Part shown: in pieces, positions 56,768 to 64,000 of the stretch
Numbering within the stretch: the first letter of the stretch is position 1
Layout: each line of letters starts with the position of its first letter
Assembly: GCA_035564115.1 (NCBI GenBank)
Contig: DATMTN010000012.1
Span: 27,535 to 91,534, forward strand
Reading direction: 5' to 3'
DNA length: 64,000 nucleotides
Origin: JACMPA01 sp035564115
GTDB taxonomy: Bacteria > Patescibacteriota > Saccharimonadia > Saccharimonadales > UBA4665
Made by a program: the position numbers and the translations under genes
Notes under the pieces: generated by a model
Database searches by the model: none
Told to the model about the DNA's origin: nothing
Seen by the model: the letters and a program-made list of their open reading frames with translations, nothing else

Positions 56768-58372
56768 ATGTCTCAAGACGCCCGTGCCGACGAGGAACTT
56801 TCCACCCAACAGCGAGCCCGTATATTAGGACTCGACTATGCCGATACCTTCCATATGGCTGAGAAGCCACTGTACAAGGACCTCCTGACTCTCAATGAAC
56901 TCAGGAGTTTGCGCATTGTGCCGCTGCGGGTTGACCAAAATAACATCATGTTCGGTATCACGACCAGTACGTCACAGACGACCATGAATCAGCTGCGACA
57001 GCGCTTTAGTGATCAACGGGTCGGCTTCGCGATTATCTCCGACGCTGGTTTCCGCGACTACATGGCGCTGTATGATCCCCCAAAGCAAGTGGTTTACCAG
57101 GATATCAATATCAGTAATGCTGGTTCCGACCAGATGGTTTCCCAAGTCTCCCAGACGCTCGAGCAGGTGCGAGCCGATGACATGTTGGCCTATCTGGTTG
57201 AGCAAGCGCACGGTCTCGGGGCATCTGACATCCATGCTGAGTGTCAGCAGGGTTTTGTGCGTATTCGTTTCCGTATTGACGGTGTGCTGCATCCGATTGC
57301 CAAGCTGAGCTATGAGAAGTATCGGCTGCTCGTATCGGCTGTGGCGAGTGCGGCCGGCATATCTACCTCCGATCCCGATGCCCAACAAGGGCACATTGCC
57401 CAGCATCTCAAGATGGCCAACGGCTCAGAAGTAGATGTAAACGTTCGTCTCGAAACGGTACCAACTATCAACGGCATGGACTTCGTGATGCGTCTGTTCA
57501 ACATGAACCAGGATATGTACAACCTCGACCGCTTGGGCTTGTTGCCGGCTGAGCGAGCAGTCGTCGATGATATTATCGCCAAGCCGAGCGGCCTGGTACT
57601 CGTCGTCGGTCCAACTGGCTCTGGTAAAACCACGACGCTGTACTCCATGCTTAACTCGCTCAACAACGAGGAGCGCAAGATTATCACCATTGAGGATCCA
57701 GTGGAATACGCGTTCCCGGGTATTGTGCAAATATCGGTCGCTAGCCAGAACTCTCAGGAGCTGAACTTTGCCGAAAAACTACGTGCTATCTTGCGCCTAG
57801 ACCCCGATATTGTGATGGTCGGCGAGATTCGTGATAACGACACGGCCAAGACAGCGCTGCAGGCTTCGCTCACTGGTCACCTCGTCCTTAGTACCTTCCA
57901 CGCCAGTTCTGCCTCGGCTGCTTTGACGCGCCTGAGTGATGTGATCGGTCAAAACCCTCTGTTCGTATCGGCTATTCGACTTGTCCTGGCACAGCGGTTG
58001 GTTCGTCAGCTGGACGATGCTCTTAAACAGCCTTACCAGCCCACCGAGGCTGAAGTTGCCAAGATTCGTGAGATTGTCGAGACCCTACCCGAAGGAGTTG
58101 AACGGCCGGATCTGAATAACCTGCAGCTGTTCAAGCCAGGAAGCTCCCCCGAAAACCCCTATGGCTTTAAGGGTCAGATTGCTATCCGAGAACTCTTTAT
58201 GATGACCGGTGAAATCCGTAAGTTACTCGAGACGACCCATACGGTGATATCAGCTCAGGAAATCGAAGCTGCGGCTATCAAGAGTGGCATGCGCACCATG
58301 CTTCAGGACGGTATCCTCGAAGTCTGCGCCGGTCGCACCACCCTAGAAGAAGTCTTCCGCGTCGTCGGCTAA
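56768..58372 (+). CDS. PilB/GspE-type secretion ATPase
   Basis: 534 aa. The hexameric ATPase that extends type IV pili or pseudopili. MshEN-like N-terminus (about 1-120), then LVEQAHGLGASDIHAECQQG, Walker A VVGPTGSGKTTTLYSML near 280, the Asp box and Walker B RLDPDIVMVGEIRDNDTAKT, and the His box LTGHLVLSTFHASSA. The tetracysteine zinc motif of GspE/PilB is missing; the C-terminal part reads GFKGQIAIRELFMM. Start at 56768 follows TATGAT by 7 nt; a longer frame runs antisense to the SpoU gene. Its likely substrates include the prepilins at 41092-42827. Confidence 0.94.
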   Translation: MSQDARADEELSTQQRARILGLDYADTFHMAEKPLYKDLLTLNELRSLRIVPLRVDQNNIMFGITTSTSQTTMNQLRQRFSDQRVGFAIISDAGFRDYMALYDPPKQVVYQDINISNAGSDQMVSQVSQTLEQVRADDMLAYLVEQAHGLGASDIHAECQQGFVRIRFRIDGVLHPIAKLSYEKYRLLVSAVASAAGISTSDPDAQQGHIAQHLKMANGSEVDVNVRLETVPTINGMDFVMRLFNMNQDMYNLDRLGLLPAERAVVDDIIAKPSGLVLVVGPTGSGKTTTLYSMLNSLNNEERKIITIEDPVEYAFPGIVQISVASQNSQELNFAEKLRAILRLDPDIVMVGEIRDNDTAKTALQASLTGHLVLSTFHASSASAALTRLSDVIGQNPLFVSAIRLVLAQRLVRQLDDALKQPYQPTEAEVAKIREIVETLPEGVERPDLNNLQLFKPGSSPENPYGFKGQIAIRELFMMTGEIRKLLETTHTVISAQEIEAAAIKSGMRTMLQDGILEVCAGRTTLEEVFRVVG

Positions 58373-58411
58373 AGTCTACCAGAGAGGGTTGCAACAGATA
58401 AGAAAATAGTG

Positions 58412-58417
58412 TAAGAT
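58412..58417 (+). promoter_or_regulatory. -10 of rplS
   Basis: TAAGAT, 9 nt before the ATG at 58427. Confidence 0.45.
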
Positions 58418-58426
58418 GGTTCGGAT

Positions 58427-58942
58427 ATGGAAAGTGTGATCTCAAAAATTAATGCGAAGTACCGCAAGTCGGCTGTTGTCGACGTGCGCAGCGGTGACAC
58501 CGTGAAGGTACATCAGAAAATCCGTGAAGGTAACAAAGAACGTGTGCAGATCTTTCAGGGTCTGGTTATTCGTACTGACCGCAAGGGCAGTCACACCAGC
58601 CGCATTACGGTCCGCCGTATCGCAAGTGGTATCGGCGTAGAAAAGAGCTTCTTGCTCCACAGCCCATTGGTGCTGAAGATTGAAGTTACTAAGCGTTCCA
58701 AGGTTCGTCGTAACTACCTCAGCTACATGCGCGCTCGCACCGGTAAGTCAGCTCGTCTGACTGGAATGGCGTTTGACGCAGAGGCTGTAAACAACATTCA
58801 CGACGCTGCCGCTGAAGCTGCCGAAGCAGAGACTAAAGCTGCAGTTGCCGCCGAGGCCGAGGCTAAGGTCGAGGAAAAGGCTGCCGAAGAAGCAGCTAAC
58901 GAAGCTAAGGTTGCTGAAGCTGTCGCTAAGCACGAAGCCTAA
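58427..58942 (+). CDS. rplS: 50S ribosomal protein L19 with acidic C-terminal extension
   Basis: 171 aa. The L19 core (about 1-115) is normal: VRSGDTVKVHQKIREGNKER, FQGLVIRTDRKGSHTSRITV and VEKSFLLHSPLVLKIEVTKR with RRNYLSYMRARTGKSARL. Residues about 125-171 are an Ala/Glu/Lys-rich helix (AAEAAEAETKAAVAAEAEAK and onward) not found in most L19 proteins. Ribosomal large subunit, at the interface with 16S rRNA. A terminator follows. Confidence 0.95.
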   Translation: MESVISKINAKYRKSAVVDVRSGDTVKVHQKIREGNKERVQIFQGLVIRTDRKGSHTSRITVRRIASGIGVEKSFLLHSPLVLKIEVTKRSKVRRNYLSYMRARTGKSARLTGMAFDAEAVNNIHDAAAEAAEAETKAAVAAEAEAKVEEKAAEEAANEAKVAEAVAKHEA

Positions 58943-58962
58943 GTTTTAGACAAAGCACAACC

Positions 58963-58987
58963 AAGCTCCGAGCGATCGGAGCTTTTT
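58963..58987 (+). terminator. Terminator of rplS
   Basis: AAGCTCCGA and TCGGAGCTT, 9 bp, 4-nt loop, ending in five T. Confidence 0.88.
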
Positions 58988-59003
58988 GTTTGCATGAGTA
59001 GGG

Positions 59004-59009
59004 TAAAAT
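59004..59009 (+). promoter_or_regulatory. -10 of rnhB (leaderless)
   Basis: TAAAAT, 7 nt before the GTG at 59017. Confidence 0.5.
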
Positions 59010-59016
59010 AGTAGAC

Positions 59017-59586
59017 GTGATAACGGTAGGCATTGATGAAGTTGGTCGTGGGTCATGGGCTGGGCCAGTTGTAGCTGGGGCGGTCGTGCTTGGCACGCCG
59101 ATTCTGGGCCTGAACGATTCCAAAAAACTTAGCAAAGCTCAACGCGAAATTCTGGCCCTAGAGATCAATAGGAATGCTCGGGCCGTCGGCCTTGGCTGGG
59201 TAGATGCCAGCGAAGTCGACGCTATCGGTCTGACAGCAGCCGTTGGTTTGGCTATGCAGCGGGCACTAGAACAAATTAACAGCAACTTCGATGAAATCAT
59301 TATTGATGGCAATCTCAATTATTTTCCGAATGATGCCCGGGCAAAAGCCGTCATCAAGGCTGATGCAAGCGTGCCGGCCGTCAGTGCGGCCAGCATCGTG
59401 GCCAAGGTGGCGCGCGATAGTTATATGGCAAATGTCGCCCACCAGAAATATCCAGAATATGCATTCGACAGACATGTGGGCTACGGCACGAGCTTGCACC
59501 AACAGATGCTAAAGTTATATGGAGTGACCGAACTGCATCGCAAATCATACCGTCCAGTCCAAGCAATCATGGCGGCTATGGTATGA
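59017..59586 (+). CDS. rnhB: Ribonuclease HII
   Basis: 189 aa. Removes ribonucleotides and RNA primers from DNA. The DEDD set is visible: VGIDEVGRGSWAGPVVAGAV (Asp, Glu), LNDSKKLSKAQRE, IIIDGNLNYF, and KADASVPAVSAASIVAKVAR with the last Asp. GTG start is preceded closely by TAAAAT; no ATG alternative exists upstream. It overlaps yraN by 4 nt (ATGA), a common bacterial pairing. Confidence 0.95.
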   Translation: MITVGIDEVGRGSWAGPVVAGAVVLGTPILGLNDSKKLSKAQREILALEINRNARAVGLGWVDASEVDAIGLTAAVGLAMQRALEQINSNFDEIIIDGNLNYFPNDARAKAVIKADASVPAVSAASIVAKVARDSYMANVAHQKYPEYAFDRHVGYGTSLHQQMLKLYGVTELHRKSYRPVQAIMAAMV

Positions 59587-59930
59587 CCACATTTACGACT
59601 GGTCGGCAGGCTGAAGCAGCTGCGGCTGACTATTTAGAAAGTCAGGGTTTTAGGGTCATCGAGCAGAATTATCGCACCCGCTGGTGCGAAATAGATATCG
59701 TTGCCAAAAAAGCTGAAATTGTCTATCTGGTTGAGGTAAAATATCGCAAAACTGATGACTACGGTGCCGGACTCGAATATATTACCGCAAAGAAGCTCCG
59801 CCAGATGTCCTTTGCGGCCGAACTTTGGCTGACCGACCATTCGCACACAGGGGGCTATCAGCTAGCGGGTATCGAGGTCAGCGGCACAGACTTTACGATT
59901 ACCAACTTCATCGAGTCGCTCACTGACTAA
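59583..59930 (+). CDS. yraN: YraN/UPF0102 endonuclease-fold protein
   Basis: 115 aa. TTGRQAEAAAADYLESQGFRV-like start, then the restriction-endonuclease-fold core IEQNYRTRWCEIDIVAKKAE and IVYLVEVKYRKTDDYGAG with Asp, Glu and Lys in catalytic places. It is next to rnhB as in many genomes. Cellular role is not established; a structure-specific nuclease is assumed. Convergent with pepN, overlapping 4 nt. Confidence 0.92.
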   Translation: MTTFTTGRQAEAAAADYLESQGFRVIEQNYRTRWCEIDIVAKKAEIVYLVEVKYRKTDDYGAGLEYITAKKLRQMSFAAELWLTDHSHTGGYQLAGIEVSGTDFTITNFIESLTD

Positions 59931-62494
59931 TTGAAGAATTGCTGGACACTCGATAGGTCACGCTGGAGCCAAGCAGCGCGGCTCGTGATTTCTTCTAGGC
60001 CGATCTCAATGTTGCGCTTCAAAGGTACTTCTGTCATTTTCGGCTCAAAGAACTCGCGGTAGCGTGTGCCCTGCGCAGCAGTATTGCAGGCCATGGCGGC
60101 ATAGCGAGGCAACATGTCGTATGACTTATCGTTGCTGTATGTTTCAACGATCCAGCCCCAGTTTTCGACCATCCACTCCCAGGCGACGTCACCACAGTAA
60201 CGACTGCGCAGGAGATAGATCAGCCAACGGTCGGCATCTTGCGGCTTTACGAGTGAGGCATCGGTAATGCGCTGCAGCAACATGTCGGCGGTTTTGGGGT
60301 TACGGGTAGCGGTCAGGGCACCGCAAATATCCGCCTGGAGGTCGCTGTTACTTGTGCTGCGGTGCAGATCGAGCAAGTAGTCGATTGCTTTGGCATCACC
60401 CAATTTGACGGGCACACCGAAGACGAGACTTCGGAGTTCGGCGTTTACCGCACTGGCATCTTGCTGGTAAGCGGCAAACAGTTTTTTGGCCTGCTCGATG
60501 ACGCTCGGCTCATCGGCATATGCGGCGAGGCTAATAATGGTGGCTCGCAGCTTGCCATCGGCCAGTGATTCGTCCGACTTTGGCTCCCAGCCGAGACGTG
60601 CCAGTTCGGCTGCGACGAGCGAGCGGATAAAGGCTTTGATTTTGTCTTCCAGGCCGTCATCGAGGTTCACGAAGCGACGGGCTTCGGCAATGATCAAGCT
60701 AATCATGTCCCAGACCGGCTCGGAATCCTCCTGTGCATAGGCCTGCAGCAGTTCCAGAACGGTGCCATAGGCACGCAAGCCAGCCCGGGCAAGCATGCTG
60801 GCATCATTCAGCGCCATGAGCCGTTCACCGTTACTCAGCTGCTTTGAACTGATCTGTTCTCGGAGCTCAGCCTGCTGGGCCGGCTGCGTATAGTTCACGA
60901 TGTAGTGACCGTGGGCACCCCTGTTAATAAGCACAATGTCGTTGTCCTTGACGTCGGTTGTAATAGTCCGGCTGTCAAGCAAGGCGGGTAACTCTGTTGT
61001 CCCGTCGAAAAGCGGTACCGGCCACAGGCGGTCGACATCGATCTTGGCAGGATTATCCAGGAAATGTTGTTGGCTGAGGGTCAGCTCAGAATCGGTCTGT
61101 GAAACCGTAATAACCGGGAATCCCGATTGCCGTAACCAAGGATTCATGAAGGCGCCAACATCTTTACCGCTGGCTTCACTCAGGGCTGCCCAGAGGTCAT
61201 CACCCGTCGTGTTGCCATACTTGTGCTGCTCGAAGTAGGCACTGAGACCCTTGCGGAAAGCAGGCTCACCGATGTACTGCTTCATCATGTTCAATAAACG
61301 GCCACCCTTGGCGTAGACAATTGATGGATCAAAGAGCGTGCTGATTTCGTCAGGGTGTTTCACTTCGACTCGGACGGATTGTACGCCGGGTGTGGCATCG
61401 CGGCGCAGCGCGCTGAGGCCTTCATTCGTCACAAACGTGTCCCAGACATGCCACTCGGGATGCATGCGGTCGGGGGCTTCGTATTCCATGATGTCGGCGA
61501 AGCTTTCATTCAGCCAGAGGTCATCCCACCATTTCATGGTGACGAGGTTGCCGAACCATTGGTGGGATGTTTCGTGAGCCACAACTGTCGCAATGTATTC
61601 CTGAACGCTCTGTGCAGTGTCGCCGGGGTAAACCAAAAGGGCTCGCTCGCGGTAGGTAATGAGTCCCCAGTTTTCCATGGCGCCGCTGCTGAAGTCCGGG
61701 CAGGCCACATGGTCGGCCTTCGGCAGCGGGTAATCAACGCCGAAGTAATCCTCGAAAAACTCGATGGATTGTTTGGCAATGTTGAGCGAGAAGTCGAATG
61801 AGTTAGCCGGTTGGGCCACGGTGCCCCAAACGGCCACATCGGTACCACGCTTAGTCTTGGTGGACTTGCTGTGGAGTTCACCAACTACGAATGCTAACAG
61901 ATAGGTGGACATGCGTGGGGTAATGGCAAACTCGGTGACACGGCGACCATCACGGACGTTTTCGGACAGGGCTGGCATGTTACTGAGGGCCACACCTTCG
62001 TTGGGCGTGTTCAACACGAGCGAGAACGTTGCTTTGGCTTCGGGCTCGTCGATACAGGGGAAGGCTTCGCGGGCGTGGTGGCTCTCGAATTGTGTCATGA
62101 ACAGTTGTTTATCGGTGCCGTCGTGCTTGAAATTACAGGGGTAAATACCGGTCATGCCGTCGGTAATTTTGCTCTCGAAATGTACGAGGAGGGTATATTC
62201 GCCAGGATAGAGCATTTCGTCGGTGTGGATGCGCACCTCGTCCAGGCTGTCCTGATTGTTCACCCGTGCCGTTTCGTACGCTTTAGGATTTTTCTTGTCA
62301 CTGCGGCGGATGTGCGCCTCGGTAATCTTTAATCCTTTTTGGTGCAGGGTGATGCGTTGGCTTGGCCGGCCAGTTTTTTTGCCAGTCAGCACCATGCTGC
62401 CTTTGAAGGTCATGGTTTCTGGATAAAGCTCGAGCGCCAGGTCATAGTGACTCGGTTGAAATTGATCGAATAGTCGCGATACAGTTTTCCCCAT
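59927..62494 (-). CDS. pepN: Aminopeptidase N-type M1 metallopeptidase
   Basis: 855 aa, soluble. It removes N-terminal residues from peptides, important for an organism that likely imports peptides. The exopeptidase motif GAMENWGLITYRE (about 268) and zinc site HETSHQWFGNLVTMKWWDDL with NESFADIMEYEA (HExxH-x18-E, about 305-330) are intact. The C-terminal helical ERAP1-like domain covers 510-855. No signal peptide, so cytoplasmic. The start at 62494 follows TAAACT by 6 nt on the minus strand. Confidence 0.96.
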   Translation of the reverse strand: MGKTVSRLFDQFQPSHYDLALELYPETMTFKGSMVLTGKKTGRPSQRITLHQKGLKITEAHIRRSDKKNPKAYETARVNNQDSLDEVRIHTDEMLYPGEYTLLVHFESKITDGMTGIYPCNFKHDGTDKQLFMTQFESHHAREAFPCIDEPEAKATFSLVLNTPNEGVALSNMPALSENVRDGRRVTEFAITPRMSTYLLAFVVGELHSKSTKTKRGTDVAVWGTVAQPANSFDFSLNIAKQSIEFFEDYFGVDYPLPKADHVACPDFSSGAMENWGLITYRERALLVYPGDTAQSVQEYIATVVAHETSHQWFGNLVTMKWWDDLWLNESFADIMEYEAPDRMHPEWHVWDTFVTNEGLSALRRDATPGVQSVRVEVKHPDEISTLFDPSIVYAKGGRLLNMMKQYIGEPAFRKGLSAYFEQHKYGNTTGDDLWAALSEASGKDVGAFMNPWLRQSGFPVITVSQTDSELTLSQQHFLDNPAKIDVDRLWPVPLFDGTTELPALLDSRTITTDVKDNDIVLINRGAHGHYIVNYTQPAQQAELREQISSKQLSNGERLMALNDASMLARAGLRAYGTVLELLQAYAQEDSEPVWDMISLIIAEARRFVNLDDGLEDKIKAFIRSLVAAELARLGWEPKSDESLADGKLRATIISLAAYADEPSVIEQAKKLFAAYQQDASAVNAELRSLVFGVPVKLGDAKAIDYLLDLHRSTSNSDLQADICGALTATRNPKTADMLLQRITDASLVKPQDADRWLIYLLRSRYCGDVAWEWMVENWGWIVETYSNDKSYDMLPRYAAMACNTAAQGTRYREFFEPKMTEVPLKRNIEIGLEEITSRAAWLQRDLSSVQQFFN

Positions 62495-62500
62495 CTGTAT

Positions 62501-62506
62501 AGTTTA
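62501..62506 (-). promoter_or_regulatory. Extended -10 of pepN (leaderless)
   Basis: TGC-TAAACT on the minus strand, 6 nt before the ATG at 62494. The 188 bp between 62495 and 62682 otherwise show no convincing gene. Confidence 0.5.
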
Positions 62507-62682
62507 GCACGAGGAGCTGCCTGAAACTGTGGTGGGATAATCAATGAAACAGGGAAATATGACAGGTAGTATGGGCACGGAAGGAAAGGAAACGAGGACG
62601 ATGTCCAAGACCAATGCCCCGTGCGCACACTACCTATCATATGTCCCCCAGGACGTGGTCCGGGTGGAGTGAGTTGGACAGC

Positions 62683-62892
62683 TTAGTGGTGCTGCCCGGG
62701 GTGGGGGGCGGGGCGATTGCACATGCTCTCGTAGGGGTGAGAGCACAAGCCGTGCTTGGTCATGTAGAGACTGAGCGGTCGCAGCGCATAGGGTGCAACG
62801 AACAGTACGAAGAGCATGACTGCGACCATCAAGCTGATCAGCTGAATGACCTGCTTTTTGGTGTAAGCTGCTTCCTGCGTTTCGGTTTCCAT
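62683..62892 (-). CDS. 69-residue membrane protein behind a structured leader
   Basis: A hydrophilic start (METETQEAAYTKKQ), one helix (VIQLISLMVAVMLFVLFVAP) and a short external or cytoplasmic tail with two Cys (GLCSHPYESMCNRPAPH) and His residues. The start at 62892 has GAAGGTACC as RBS; a longer frame to 62961 would lie in the hairpin region. The tail Cys/His set could bind metal. Function unknown. The leader (to about 63042) is long and full of palindromes. Confidence 0.6.
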   Translation of the reverse strand: METETQEAAYTKKQVIQLISLMVAVMLFVLFVAPYALRPLSLYMTKHGLCSHPYESMCNRPAPHPGQHH

Positions 62893-62926
62893 TGGTACCT
62901 TCCATGTGTGTTCGGGCGATTGCAAA

Positions 62927-62974
62927 AGGTGGAACTTAAAGGCTCGAGTGAGACTAAGCACTCAAGTTCCACCT
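62927..62974 (-). repeat. 48-nt long hairpin in the 62683-62892 leader
   Basis: AGGTGGAACTT and AAGTTCCACCT, 11 bp perfect, enclosing an inner GAGTG / CACTC stem. Directly next to it is CTGTAATTACAG (62975-62986) and, further upstream on the minus strand, GAGGCAAA / TTTGCCTC (63017-63034). Confidence 0.75.
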
Positions 62975-63042
62975 CTGTAATTACAGAACACACATACTAC
63001 CTGTCAAAGTGCTTTGGAGGCAAATTTTTGCCTCGACAAAAC

Positions 63043-63068
63043 TTGACTATTATATCATAGATAGTCAA
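63043..63068 (-). promoter_or_regulatory. Promoter region with 8-bp inverted repeat, 62683-62892 gene
   Basis: Minus-strand TATAAT at 63054-63049, inside a perfect inverted repeat TTGACTAT / ATAGTCAA (63043-63050 / 63061-63068). The start of transcription would be near 63042, giving a leader of about 150 nt. Confidence 0.5.
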
Positions 63069-63087
63069 TTATGCCTAGAGCGCTACG

Positions 63088-63894
63088 CTATGATGCTGAA
63101 GGGGCCTGAGTCGGAGGTGTCTGATTGTCGTCCTTCTGCGTAATTGCATTCATGACGGCAGCGGCTGGGCTGGTGGCCGATGAGCCAAAAATATTGTGGC
63201 TGAACTCTTGGCGGATTTGCTTAATCTGAGAGCCGAGACTAGCACCACCAGGGAGCGTCTTGGCGAGGGCGCGGCCACTCTTGAGGAGCTTCCAGCCAAA
63301 GATGATAGACAGCAGGCGGATAGTGAAGGTAAAGAGCGAGATGAGCGCTACGATGACACCAACGAGCGGGAAGAGCTTAAAGATAGTCTTCATGGTTGCG
63401 ACGTCGGTGGCCCACTTCCCGGGATCATTCGGGTTGTAGTTAATAGGCAAGCTTGAGCCAACAGCTTTCTGACAGTTGCTGGTCGAAGATACGGAAGACG
63501 GAGAACTGTAGTCGTGGCCTTGCACCGTGTATTTTGCAGTCAGGCCACAGTCACCACCGTTCGTGTTGCCATTGCTGTCACGGGTAACTGGACTTGGCGC
63601 ACCAACCGAGACGACCGTCGCTGTTGTAGTGGCGGTCATTTTATTGATGCCAGTAAGGTTTCCAATAAATGGCCCGAGAAAGATAAAGACCAGGCCGAAG
63701 ATAATGCCGATAAACGAACCAAAAATACCCGGACGCTTCTTGCCACCGAATGGGTTGTCGATGCCGATAAAACCATCGAGGATGAGCAGTCCGCCAACAG
63801 CTTCTTGAGCGGCCGCGAAGGTCGCCGGGTCCTTTTCTTTATATTGGTCGAGAAAACTACTGGCTTGGGCTTTGAGGGCGCTGAATTTAAACAT
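63088..63894 (-). CDS. Membrane protein with DUF3592-like external domain
   Basis: 268 aa. An N-terminal cytoplasmic stretch, a helix region (GSFIGIIFGLVFIFLGPFIG, about 74-93), an external domain with ATVVSVGAPSPVTRD, CGLTAKYTVQGHDYSSPSSV and INYNPNDPGKWATD that resembles DUF3592 (including the NPxDP pattern), then a second helix (LFPLVGVIVALISLFTFTIR). Two Cys may pair outside. The C-terminal tail is Gln/Pro/Ser-rich. Function unknown. AGAGGTATCC precedes the ATG. Confidence 0.72.
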   Translation of the reverse strand: MFKFSALKAQASSFLDQYKEKDPATFAAAQEAVGGLLILDGFIGIDNPFGGKKRPGIFGSFIGIIFGLVFIFLGPFIGNLTGINKMTATTTATVVSVGAPSPVTRDSNGNTNGGDCGLTAKYTVQGHDYSSPSSVSSTSNCQKAVGSSLPINYNPNDPGKWATDVATMKTIFKLFPLVGVIVALISLFTFTIRLLSIIFGWKLLKSGRALAKTLPGGASLGSQIKQIRQEFSHNIFGSSATSPAAAVMNAITQKDDNQTPPTQAPSAS

Positions 63895-63990
63895 GGATAC
63901 CTCTAATGTTTGTTGTAGTAGGCCAGACTATACACCTGAGGACACCCTGAAGTAAATAGGGTCACTTTTGCGTTTCCTGACAGCGTGCGT

Positions 63991-63996
63991 TATACT
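63991..63996 (+). promoter_or_regulatory. -10-like element at the right edge
   Basis: TATACT near the window end; it may serve a plus-strand gene beyond the window. The 106 bp after the 63894 start otherwise hold only that gene's own promoter region. Confidence 0.35.
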
Positions 63997-64000
63997 GTAG

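Noticed and set aside
62544..62672. 42-codon ORF in the gap between pepN and the 62683 gene
   Set aside because: No good RBS, no recognisable composition or motif, and no convincing promoter.
1..64000. Recoding of TGA as in Gracilibacteria or SR1
   Set aside because: Many complete genes end at TGA inside ATGA overlaps and no intact gene needs read-through.

Overview
The window reads as a compact, gene-dense bacterial chromosome of Candidate Phyla Radiation (Patescibacteria) type, most likely Saccharibacteria (TM7). This is an inference from content, since there is no rRNA here. Supporting signs are very short intergenic gaps and many ATGA or TAATG start/stop overlaps. The standard code is used, with TGA as a stop (pheS, gatA, transketolase and others), which argues against Gracilibacteria and Absconditabacteria. 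Metabolism is fermentative and reduced (GAPDH, class II aldolase, non-oxidative pentose phosphate enzymes). There is GatCAB amidotransferase plus tRNA-Gln, several prepilin-like proteins with a PilB/GspE-type ATPase, an LPXTG surface protein and many small membrane proteins.

Layout. 112-1430: a two-component pair (short intramembrane-type histidine kinase and a single-domain response regulator). 1487-5553: a Gtr-like envelope glycan cassette (GT2 transferase, GtrA flippase, and a large multi-membrane protein fused to a PIG-L deacetylase). 5598-9373: small accessory genes (two VOC proteins, an LPXTG protein with three Cys repeats, DUF1801 and membrane proteins). 9486-11090: tRNA-Gln, an unexplained structured intergenic stretch, then a SAM riboswitch and metK. 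11119-20948: rarA, CNNM/CBS, a PIG-L hydrolase, a ZIP transporter, rmuC, a glycosidase, yajQ and secreted proteins. 21004-25419: pheS-HIT-PPOX-pheT operon. 25423-29245: hydrolase, two FKBPs, NrdH-like glutaredoxin, trxB and a flavin reductase. 29324-32201: GDPD, ppa and three consecutive NUDIX genes. 32268-39103: a carbon-metabolism run (gap, rpiB, rpe, split transketolase with an inserted membrane ORF, fba, pfkB). 39245-42827: an unknown helical protein, a LOG-like protein and three prepilin-like genes. 42860-51358: uvrB, an alpha/beta-hydrolase-like protein, gatC-gatA-(membrane protein)-gatB, galU, a small membrane protein and a YtxH protein. 51443-59930: dnaE, a CAP protein, a SpoU methyltransferase, a pilB-like ATPase, rplS, rnhB and yraN. 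59927-63894: pepN and two membrane proteins, one behind a long structured leader.

A window-wide theme is promoter architecture. At least sixteen genes have a TANNNT -10 hexamer, often with TGn in front, only 6-8 nt before the start codon. This predicts leaderless mRNAs for first genes of operons, while internal genes use stop/start overlaps or Shine-Dalgarno sites. Several promoters with longer leaders carry perfect palindromes (dnaE, nrdH-like, gap, 45970) that look like operators.

The most interesting loci are the Gtr-like cassette with the PIG-L fusion, the three prepilins of which two share an IKEWGV motif, the split transketolase operon, the 24-bp palindrome on the dnaE promoter, the SAM riboswitch with its terminator, and two structured intergenic regions (9601-9770 and 62893-63068). 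No CRISPR array, insertion sequence, prophage or rRNA was seen.
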